Part shown: one piece after another, positions 57,442-64,000 of the stretch
Layout: every line of letters begins with the position of its first letter
How positions within the stretch are numbered: the first letter of the stretch is position 1
NCBI RefSeq assembly: GCF_024347135.1
Contig: NZ_AP024907.1
Location: 2,905,001 to 2,969,000 of the forward strand
Direction: 5' to 3'
DNA from: Vibrio spartinae
Lineage (GTDB): Bacteria > Pseudomonadota > Gammaproteobacteria > Enterobacterales > Vibrionaceae
DNA: 64,000 bases
Notes under the pieces: model-generated
The model's database searches: none
What the model saw: only the letters and a program-made list of their open reading frames with translations
What the model was told of the DNA's origin: nothing
Translations under genes and position numbers: made by a program

Positions 57442-58230
57442 TCAACGGATAATACCGCGTACAGATTGAACCAGAGAATCCAGAAAAACCTGAACAGCGG
57501 GACTTGATTGCGCTTCTTTTGCAATTTCCGTTTTTGCTTCATCCAGCTTGAGACCGCTGCGATACAATAATTTATATGCACGGCGAATTGCATGAATATC
57601 GGATTTCTCAAATCCGCGGCGTTTCAAACCTTCAATATTAATACCGAATGGTGAACAATGGTTCCCCTGGGCTGTCACATAAGGTGGAACATCCTGAACA
57701 ACAATTGAGCCACCACCCAACATCACATGTTCCCCAATATGGCAAAACTGGTGAATCGCACACATCCCGCCCACAATCGCATAGTCACCGACTTTTACAT
57801 GTCCGGCAAGCGTTGCGTTATTGGCAAAAATACACCGGTCACCTACGATACAATCGTGTGCCACATGCGCATTAATCATGAACAAGTTATCACTTCCGAC
57901 TTGCGTGATCCCCTGATCCTGCACGGTCCCCCGGTGCATGGTGACACTCTCACGAATAGTATTTCGATCACCAATCACCAGTTGCGTTTCTTCGCCTTTG
58001 TATTTCAAATCTTGGCAAGCTTCACCAATTGAAGCGAACTGAAAAATACGATTATCCTGACCGATTTTCGTGGTGCCTTTGACAACAACATGGGACAGCA
58101 ACTCGGTTCCGTCGCCAATTTCCACATCGCTTTCGACATAACAAAATGGGCCAATTTTTACATTCGCACCGATCAGAGCACCGTCTTCCACGACTGCTGT
58201 AGGGTGTATCTGAGCTGTTTCATGAATCAT
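57442..58230 (-). CDS. lpxA: UDP-N-acetylglucosamine acyltransferase
   Basis: LpxA starts lipid A synthesis by acylating UDP-GlcNAc with hydroxymyristoyl-ACP. From the ATG at 58230 ([20 protein letters not shown]) it has 262 residues, as in E. coli. Hexapeptide repeats form the left-handed beta-helix (about 1-190), and His125 in [11 protein letters not shown] is the catalytic base. This start avoids overlap with fabZ; the frame opens seven codons earlier. Confidence 0.97.
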   Translation of the reverse strand: MIHETAQIHPTAVVEDGALIGANVKIGPFCYVESDVEIGDGTELLSHVVVKGTTKIGQDNRIFQFASIGEACQDLKYKGEETQLVIGDRNTIRESVTMHRGTVQDQGITQVGSDNLFMINAHVAHDCIVGDRCIFANNATLAGHVKVGDYAIVGGMCAIHQFCHIGEHVMLGGGSIVVQDVPPYVTAQGNHCSPFGINIEGLKRRGFEKSDIHAIRRAYKLLYRSGLKLDEAKTEIAKEAQSSPAVQVFLDSLVQSVRGIIR

Positions 58231-58231
58231 A

Positions 58232-58690
58232 CTAAAACTCTCTACGAGCACATTTTAGCGTTGCCGAACAAACGACTTCACCATCAACTTTTGCCACTCC
58301 GGTGAATAGTGCGATTCCCCGACGATCTTTCAGGAATTCCACTTCAACGATTAATTGATCTCCCGGAGAGACCGGTTTGCGAAACTTCGCATTGTCAATA
58401 CTAGCAAAATAATAAAGCTCATTCTCTTTAGGCGCACCAAAAGTTTTAAATGCAAGTAAGCCGGTCGCCTGAGCCATCGCTTCAAGAATCATGACTCCCG
58501 GAAACACCGGAAATTGAGGAAAATGTCCGGTGAACTGAGGCTCATTGAATGAAACATTTTTCAAGCCAACTAAATATTTCCCTTCCTCATAATCCATCAC
58601 GCGATCAATCAGCAAGAATGGGTAACGATGTGGAAGGAGTGTCTGAATCTCAGTGATATCCATCGTTTTATTTTCAGTAGTCAAAGTCAT
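58232..58690 (-). CDS. fabZ: 3-hydroxyacyl-[ACP] dehydratase FabZ
   Basis: FabZ dehydrates beta-hydroxyacyl-ACP in fatty acid elongation. The start at 58690 ([20 protein letters not shown]) gives 152 residues and the family length; AGGA precedes it at a short distance. His56 in [12 protein letters not shown] and Glu70 in [11 protein letters not shown] form the active site of the hotdog fold. The open frame extends 31 codons further upstream without family support. It lies between lpxD and lpxA. Confidence 0.95.
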   Translation of the reverse strand: MTLTTENKTMDITEIQTLLPHRYPFLLIDRVMDYEEGKYLVGLKNVSFNEPQFTGHFPQFPVFPGVMILEAMAQATGLLAFKTFGAPKENELYYFASIDNAKFRKPVSPGDQLIVEVEFLKDRRGIALFTGVAKVDGEVVCSATLKCARREF

Positions 58691-58731
58691 ATTCCTATAT
58701 AAATCAATAAAAACCAATATGGGTATTGCCA

Positions 58732-58761
58732 ACAAAAAAGGCTCACACGATGCGAGCCTTT
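58732..58761 (-). terminator. Intrinsic terminator between lpxD and fabZ
   Basis: On the minus strand AAAGGCTCGCA and TGTGAGCCTTT (one G-U pair) around TCG are followed by TTTG. It sits 52 bases past the lpxD stop and 42 before the fabZ start, a second interruption of the lpx set. Confidence 0.8.
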
Positions 58762-58812
58762 CTCTATATCCTTCCCCGTTCAATCAAATCCGGCTCAGGA
58801 TACATCGCAGAA

Positions 58813-59847
58813 TTAAGATTCCACTTGTTGCTCCAAATGTTGTTCAACGGCTTTCAACCGTCTATGCATATCTTCAATCCGAAGGAGCCGGGCTGTCGTC
58901 TTACGCCACTCTTTATTCGGTTGAATAGGAATCCCTGAAGAATATACACCTTTCTCAGACAGACTCCGCATGACCATCGCCATCCCGGTAATAGTAACAC
59001 CGTCTGCAATATCAATATGTCCATTGATAACTGAAGCACCACCAACGACACAATATTTTCCTATCTTTGTACTTCCGGCAATAATCGTACCACCAGCCAT
59101 TGCCGTACCATATCCGATGTGCACGTTATGTGCGATCTGCATCTGATTATCAAGGATAACATTCCCTTCAATGACCGTATCATCGAGAGTTCCCCGATCA
59201 ACTGTCGTGGACGCACCGATCTCAACACGATCACCGATTCTGACTGTTCCCAACTGAGGAATTTTAATCCATTCCCCTTTTTCGTTGGCATAACCAAAAC
59301 CATCAGAACCGATAACGGAACCCGATTGAATCAGACAATCAGAGCCAATCACCACCCGATGATAAATACTAACATTCGCCCACAGACGGGTATTATCACC
59401 AATCTCAGCATGCTGACCAATAAAACAACCAGCACCAATAACAACATTATCACCTAAAACGACGCCAGATTCGATGACAGAATTGGCGCCAATCGAAACA
59501 TGACTTCCCAGAACAGCATCTTCAGCAATGACCGCAGATGAGGCAATACCTGATGCAGGTGGCGGTGTCGTATCCAAAGCTTGAGCCACTTTTGCAAAAG
59601 CAACATAGGGATCATCCACGACCAATACATTCTTTGGGCATAGCGACTGATGTGAAGCTTTGACCATTATTACCGATGCCTGACAGCTACCTAAATGCTG
59701 CGCATATTTCGGATTTGATAAGAAAGTGATATCACCCTCTTTTGCGGTATTCATCGGTGCGACAGCCCCAACCGTAACGGTTGGGTCGCCAATTATTTCA
59801 CCATCGGTGATATCTGCCAGCTCGGCTAATGTCAGTTTTACCATCAT
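58813..59847 (-). CDS. lpxD: UDP-3-O-(3-hydroxymyristoyl)glucosamine N-acyltransferase
   Basis: LpxD adds the second acyl chain in lipid A synthesis. The 344-residue product starts [20 protein letters not shown] with an N-terminal uridine-binding domain, then hexapeptide repeats from about residue 100 ([20 protein letters not shown]) to 320, and [19 protein letters not shown] holds the catalytic His. It follows skp by four bases. The first or second Met may start it. Confidence 0.96.
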   Translation of the reverse strand: MMVKLTLAELADITDGEIIGDPTVTVGAVAPMNTAKEGDITFLSNPKYAQHLGSCQASVIMVKASHQSLCPKNVLVVDDPYVAFAKVAQALDTTPPPASGIASSAVIAEDAVLGSHVSIGANSVIESGVVLGDNVVIGAGCFIGQHAEIGDNTRLWANVSIYHRVVIGSDCLIQSGSVIGSDGFGYANEKGEWIKIPQLGTVRIGDRVEIGASTTVDRGTLDDTVIEGNVILDNQMQIAHNVHIGYGTAMAGGTIIAGSTKIGKYCVVGGASVINGHIDIADGVTITGMAMVMRSLSEKGVYSSGIPIQPNKEWRKTTARLLRIEDMHRRLKAVEQHLEQQVES

Positions 59848-59851
59848 ATAA

Positions 59852-60361
59852 TTATTTCAACGCTTTAATAACCTTGTCTGATAGGTCATATTCAGGTTTG
59901 CCATATTGCATAACCTGAGTATCAATGACCATATCAAAACCTTCTTTCTTGGCAATTTTTTCTACCGCGTCATGAATGACTTTCAGTAGTTTACCCTTTT
60001 CTTCAGATTCTCTTTTAGAAGAGGCTTTTTCTAATGCCTGCGACTTAATTTTAAACTTACTATCAAGCTGTCCAATTTCGATGCGAAGCTTCTCGATGTC
60101 ACTTTCACTCATTAATGAACTGTCTCTTTTCAGTTTTTCAACTTTCTTTTTTGCTTCAGTCCGAATACTTTGTAGCTCAGCGGCTTTATCCTGAAACTCC
60201 TGCTTCATTTTTTGCAGAACAACCTCTCTTTGAGGAAGCTGTTGGAACACTTTAGCAGTGTTGATATAGCCAATTTTCTGCGCAGCATCGGCTGCCAGAC
60301 TAAAACATGACATGCTCAAAACAGCTAAACCAACACTGATCGCTTTGATATGATTCCTCAC
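59852..60361 (-). CDS. skp: Periplasmic chaperone Skp/OmpH
   Basis: Skp holds unfolded outer-membrane proteins on their way to BamA. I chose the GTG at 60361 ([20 protein letters not shown]): it has GAGGAT seven bases ahead and gives a compact signal peptide. The ATG five codons upstream, at 60376, has no signal. The mature part starts [20 protein letters not shown] and has a long coiled-coil (about 45-120, rich in Lys, Glu and Gln). It follows bamA closely and precedes lpxD. Confidence 0.93.
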   Translation of the reverse strand: MRNHIKAISVGLAVLSMSCFSLAADAAQKIGYINTAKVFQQLPQREVVLQKMKQEFQDKAAELQSIRTEAKKKVEKLKRDSSLMSESDIEKLRIEIGQLDSKFKIKSQALEKASSKRESEEKGKLLKVIHDAVEKIAKKEGFDMVIDTQVMQYGKPEYDLSDKVIKALK

Positions 60362-60377
60362 AATTAATATCCTCATT

Positions 60378-62798
60378 TTAGAAAGTTTTACCTATCGTGA
60401 AGGAGAAGAATTCTTCATCATCTCCCTCATATTTCTTAATCGGCTTAGCAATTGCAAACACAAGTGGCCCCATTGGAGACATCCACTGCAATGCAGCTCC
60501 ATACGACGAACGGTACTTCGTCGGATCAGAATAATCATAATAGTATGTGTTACCATAATCTGAACCACGATCATGATAATTAAATTCAGTATCCCAAACA
60601 CTCGCCATATCATAGAAGACGCTGGTCCGTACCTGATTCTGAGCCTCCTCTGACACAAACGGCGTCGGCACAATCAACTCGGCACTGGCTTGCATCATTG
60701 CATTACCGCCAGCCGACTTGTTAGTCGCGGTTAATGTACCATTGTTGCTATCTGCAAAGCTTTTAAATACAGCTCTTGGACCTGCCGAGTTTGAACTGAA
60801 TCCTCGTAAAGTGGAGAACCCACCTGCATAAAAGTTCTCATAAAATGGGTAAAGGTTATCATTATCACCATTTTTCCCATAACCATTTCCGTAACCCAAT
60901 CTTCCTCTGAGCAGCAAGGTAAAATCGTGTTGTTTCGTCAATGGGAAATATTGTCTGACGTTATATTGAACTTTGAAATACTGAGTATCAGACCCTGGAA
61001 CCGTGATCTTATAAGAAGCACGTTGATAATTTCCCTCCGTCGGGAAATAACCTTTATCAAGGTTGTTGCGTGTCCAAGTAAAATCGAGATCAAAATCGTC
61101 AGTCACAAAATTAACTGTTGAACCTGTATTGGCATCGATTCCCTGAGACATCAAGAATTTTTCAATCTGTAAATAAGGAGACAGATTGCCAATCATGTTA
61201 TGTGTATACCCGATACCAAACGCAAAACGGTTGAGTTCATCGTAAGGGAATCCCCACGTTAGATTGGTGCCATAACTCTCATTGGTATAATCAACAATCC
61301 CAGCTTCCGACGCTTCAAATTCATTATAGAAGATCTTGCCTCCTAAGCTAATACCATCCAAATTCCAATAAGGATCGTTATAGCTCAAAGTGACATTTTT
61401 CTGATAATCATTAATCGTCGTCGTAATGCCAACGCTGTTTCCGGTTCCCAAGAAGTTGTCTTGTTGTAATCCTACCTGAAAACTCATTCCAGATTCGGTA
61501 CCATAACCGATACCAAAATTGACACTACCTGAATTGGCTTCTTTGACGTTATAGACCAGATCAACCTGATCATCACTGCCAGGCACCCGAACGGTCTGTA
61601 CATCAACCGTTTCAAAAAATCCCAGACGATTCAGACGAGTTTTACCGGCATCAATCGATTTAGAATTCAACCAACTGCCTTCCATCTGACGCATTTCACG
61701 GCGAAGCACTTCATCTTTAGTGACTGTATTACCGACAAAGCGAATATCCCGCACGTAAATCCGCTTTCCGGGAGATACTTGAACCACGAGAGAAACTTCT
61801 TGCTTGTCGTCATCAAACTCAGGGATGGTTCGAACTGTCGGATAAGCATAGCCGGATTCACCAAGGATTTTCTTGATGCTGCTTTCCATTGCTGTCACAG
61901 AAGAGCCTTTGTAGACATCCCCTTTTTCAAAAGGTACCAGTGTCTCGAACTCTTTTTCTTTACCGATGAGATCACCTCTGAAGGTCACCTTTTTCACAGT
62001 ATAAGGCCGGCCTTCATCTAAGTTCAGGGTAATATAAACACCCTTCTTATCAGGAGAAATTGAGACTTGAGTCGAATCAACCTGAAATTTCAGATATCCG
62101 CGATCAAGATAAAATGACTTGAGTTTTTCCAAATCACCAGCAAGGATTTGCTTTTGATATTTATCTGAGGATAAGAAGTTCCACCATGAAACATCAGCAT
62201 TCAGATCAAAACGTGCCAGTAACTCTTCATCACTAAACACATGATTACCAATAAAATTAATCTGTTGAATCTTGGCAGAAACACCTTCGGTAAACACAAA
62301 TTTGAGGTCGGCCCGGTTACGCGGCAACGGTGTAACAACCGCCTTTACGGTGGCATTATATTTCCCGACACTGTAATAGAAATCTTCCAGACCTTTTTCG
62401 ATGTTACTCAGCGCAGTACGATCAAGCGCTTCGCCAACCCGCACACCCGAAGCTTTGAGGTTCTCGGTCAACTGTTCATCTTTAATTGCTTTGTTACCGG
62501 AGAAAGAGACACTGGAAATCGTTGGCCGCTCTTTCACTTGAACGACTAACGTACCATTATCCCGAAAAACTTGAATATTTTCGAAGTTACCGGATGAATA
62601 GAGTGCCTTGATTAAATCGGCAATGTCCTGAGAGCCCACCGTGTCTCCGACACGAATAGGCATTTTCAATAATGCAGCGCCAAGCGTGACACGTTGCAAT
62701 CCATCAACTTGAATGTCCTGAACAACAAACCGCTCGGCACCGTAAACAGACATACTGCTGACAAGCGCTGTTGTCAGGATAAGCTTTTTTATCGCCAT
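60378..62798 (-). CDS. bamA: Outer membrane protein assembly factor BamA
   Basis: BamA inserts beta-barrel proteins into the outer membrane. The start at 62798 ([20 protein letters not shown] signal peptide) gives 806 residues. Five POTRA domains fill about residues 20-420 ([20 protein letters not shown] first), and the 16-strand barrel follows, with the [14 protein letters not shown] loop and a C-terminal FSFTIGKTF ending in Phe. The open frame extends nine codons further upstream. It lies between rseP and skp. Confidence 0.97.
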   Translation of the reverse strand: MAIKKLILTTALVSSMSVYGAERFVVQDIQVDGLQRVTLGAALLKMPIRVGDTVGSQDIADLIKALYSSGNFENIQVFRDNGTLVVQVKERPTISSVSFSGNKAIKDEQLTENLKASGVRVGEALDRTALSNIEKGLEDFYYSVGKYNATVKAVVTPLPRNRADLKFVFTEGVSAKIQQINFIGNHVFSDEELLARFDLNADVSWWNFLSSDKYQKQILAGDLEKLKSFYLDRGYLKFQVDSTQVSISPDKKGVYITLNLDEGRPYTVKKVTFRGDLIGKEKEFETLVPFEKGDVYKGSSVTAMESSIKKILGESGYAYPTVRTIPEFDDDKQEVSLVVQVSPGKRIYVRDIRFVGNTVTKDEVLRREMRQMEGSWLNSKSIDAGKTRLNRLGFFETVDVQTVRVPGSDDQVDLVYNVKEANSGSVNFGIGYGTESGMSFQVGLQQDNFLGTGNSVGITTTINDYQKNVTLSYNDPYWNLDGISLGGKIFYNEFEASEAGIVDYTNESYGTNLTWGFPYDELNRFAFGIGYTHNMIGNLSPYLQIEKFLMSQGIDANTGSTVNFVTDDFDLDFTWTRNNLDKGYFPTEGNYQRASYKITVPGSDTQYFKVQYNVRQYFPLTKQHDFTLLLRGRLGYGNGYGKNGDNDNLYPFYENFYAGGFSTLRGFSSNSAGPRAVFKSFADSNNGTLTATNKSAGGNAMMQASAELIVPTPFVSEEAQNQVRTSVFYDMASVWDTEFNYHDRGSDYGNTYYYDYSDPTKYRSSYGAALQWMSPMGPLVFAIAKPIKKYEGDDEEFFSFTIGKTF

Positions 62799-62849
62799 CG
62801 TTATTCTAATTATTCCTTTGTACAACCATGCCTAATCAATGCAGATTCA

Positions 62850-64000
62850 TCACAGGCGTGTAAAATCATTAAACATGGCGATTGCCATGAGTGAAAAAAT
62901 AATTGCGCCACCGATTCGGTACCCAATCTCTTGTACCTTTTCCGGAACAGGATGTCTGGTAATCGCCTCAATTGCAAAAAACATCAGATGTCCGCCATCC
63001 AACATCGGAAGTGGCACTAAATTGATGATTCCCAGATTAATGCTAATAAGTGCCAAAAATCCTAAGAAATAAACCAATCCATATTCTGCTGTTGTTCCTG
63101 CACCTTTCGCGATGGAAATCGGCCCGCTTAAATTATTCAGCCCGACATCACCAACCAACAGTTTTTTCAACATACTGAGGGTCAGATTAATCACTTGTCC
63201 CGTTTTTTCAACGGCCTTCGGAAGTGCCTCAAAAACACCGTATTGTAAATTATAACGATAATTTGCTGGCCACTCATCCACTGTTGGAGAGATTCCTGCA
63301 AAACCGATGGTTCGCCCATCCGATAATGTTTTAGCGTTCGGAATCATTGTGATATCAAGATGTTGTCCATCTCTTAACACCGACAGTTCCAAAGTTTTAT
63401 TCGGACTGTTTTGTACCGACTGAACCAACTGTTGCCACGAAGACACGTCTTTACCGTCGATAGCGACAATCTTATCACCTTTTGTTAATCCGGCGACAGC
63501 CCCTGCACCTTCGTCAATCACCTGTTCCAAAACCGTTGAAACCTTCGGTGAATACGGCTTAAAACCAAGAGCCTTCATTGGAGACTCTTTTTCTGGATCA
63601 AAGTTCCATGTTGACAGATCAAGATGCAAAATTTCTTGGTGGCCAATGGCATCAGGTTCGCGGACTGTGAGTGTCATTTGCGCATCACCAATATGAGAAA
63701 TGAGTGCCATATTGACCGATTCCCAGTTCCCGGTTTTAACCCCAGATACCGACTGAATTTCCATACCGGAACGTAATCCGGCATCCGCGACAATCGATGT
63801 GGGCGCGACTTCGCCAATGACCGGTTTTACCGCAGGAATACCAATACAATAAACGGCCCAATAGGCGAAAACAGCGAACAGAAAATTGAAGACTGGGCCA
63901 GCGGCAACAATTGCGGTCCGTCTCCATAAATTTTTCTGGTCAAAAGCCAGATGTTGCAAGTGTTCCGGAACATCAGCAACCCGACTATCGAGCATCTTCA
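62850..64000 (-). CDS. rseP: Site-2 protease RseP (partial, C-terminal)
   Basis: RseP is the membrane protease that releases sigma-E by cutting RseA. The N-terminal part with the HExxH motif lies beyond the right edge; the open frame reaches the window end with MLDSRVADVPEHLQHLAFDQ and no true start. Visible are two PDZ domains (about 95-290 of the fragment, AGLTKGDKIVAIDGKDVSSW), LINLGIINLVPLPMLDGGHL with the second zinc ligand Asp, and the last membrane segment IIFSLMAIAMFNDFTRL. It precedes bamA by 51 bases. Confidence 0.95.
   Translation of the reverse strand, partial: KMLDSRVADVPEHLQHLAFDQKNLWRRTAIVAAGPVFNFLFAVFAYWAVYCIGIPAVKPVIGEVAPTSIVADAGLRSGMEIQSVSGVKTGNWESVNMALISHIGDAQMTLTVREPDAIGHQEILHLDLSTWNFDPEKESPMKALGFKPYSPKVSTVLEQVIDEGAGAVAGLTKGDKIVAIDGKDVSSWQQLVQSVQNSPNKTLELSVLRDGQHLDITMIPNAKTLSDGRTIGFAGISPTVDEWPANYRYNLQYGVFEALPKAVEKTGQVINLTLSMLKKLLVGDVGLNNLSGPISIAKGAGTTAEYGLVYFLGFLALISINLGIINLVPLPMLDGGHLMFFAIEAITRHPVPEKVQEIGYRIGGAIIFSLMAIAMFNDFTRL

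Overview
The window is chromosomal DNA of a marine gammaproteobacterium, almost certainly a Vibrio or close relative. Three things point there: a polar-flagellum gene cluster with tandem flagellins, the flgO/flgP/flgT genes of sheathed vibrio flagella and sigma-54 type promoters; family-typical proteins throughout; and a gene order from flgT through gltX, purMN, fadE, dnaQ/rnhA and accA/dnaE to the lpx/bamA/rseP block that I recall as vibrio backbone. No prophage, integron, insertion sequence or CRISPR array is visible.

Region 1 (1-19712) is flagellar. On the minus strand are two flagellins (the first cut by the window edge), flgKL, flgFGHIJ, flgBCDE and cheVR. On the plus strand are flgA, flgMN and flgT, with flgOP divergent from flgT. 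I could read sigma-54-like -24/-12 elements in front of the complete flagellin, flgK, flgF and flgB, and a sigma-28-like element in front of flgM. Terminators separate flgBCDE from flgFGHIJ and cheVR from flgB.

Region 2 (19798-31340) holds tRNA-Arg(CCT), a small methyltransferase, ompW divergent from an Hsp20 gene (two perfect FNR-type boxes between them), an EamA exporter divergent from a MarR regulator, an unrecognised basic protein with two similar halves, an OmpA-type protein, gltX, a copper P-type ATPase with three metal-binding domains behind a CueR-type promoter, a TraB/GumN protein and tRNA-Pro(TGG).

Region 3 (31341-39478) starts with a 750-base spacer. It contains an FNR-like box, a correctly spaced -10 and an orphan strong terminator, so a small RNA is proposed there. 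Then come smrA, upp, purMN (PurR site), a compact three-gene set (viperin-like radical SAM enzyme, deoxynucleoside-kinase-like protein, NudI Nudix hydrolase), a class II amidotransferase and gmhA. The three-gene set is the most unusual item in the window; it looks like a nucleotide-modifying or antiviral nucleotide module.

Region 4 (39479-64000) is housekeeping: fadE (FadR site), a TIGR03503-like envelope protein, dnaQ/rnhA, a methyltransferase, gloB, mltD, a YafD-like phosphatase, glnB, tilS, accA, dnaE, rnhB, lpxB, lpxA, fabZ, lpxD, skp, bamA and the C-terminal part of rseP. The lpx part of this block is interrupted by two intrinsic terminators.
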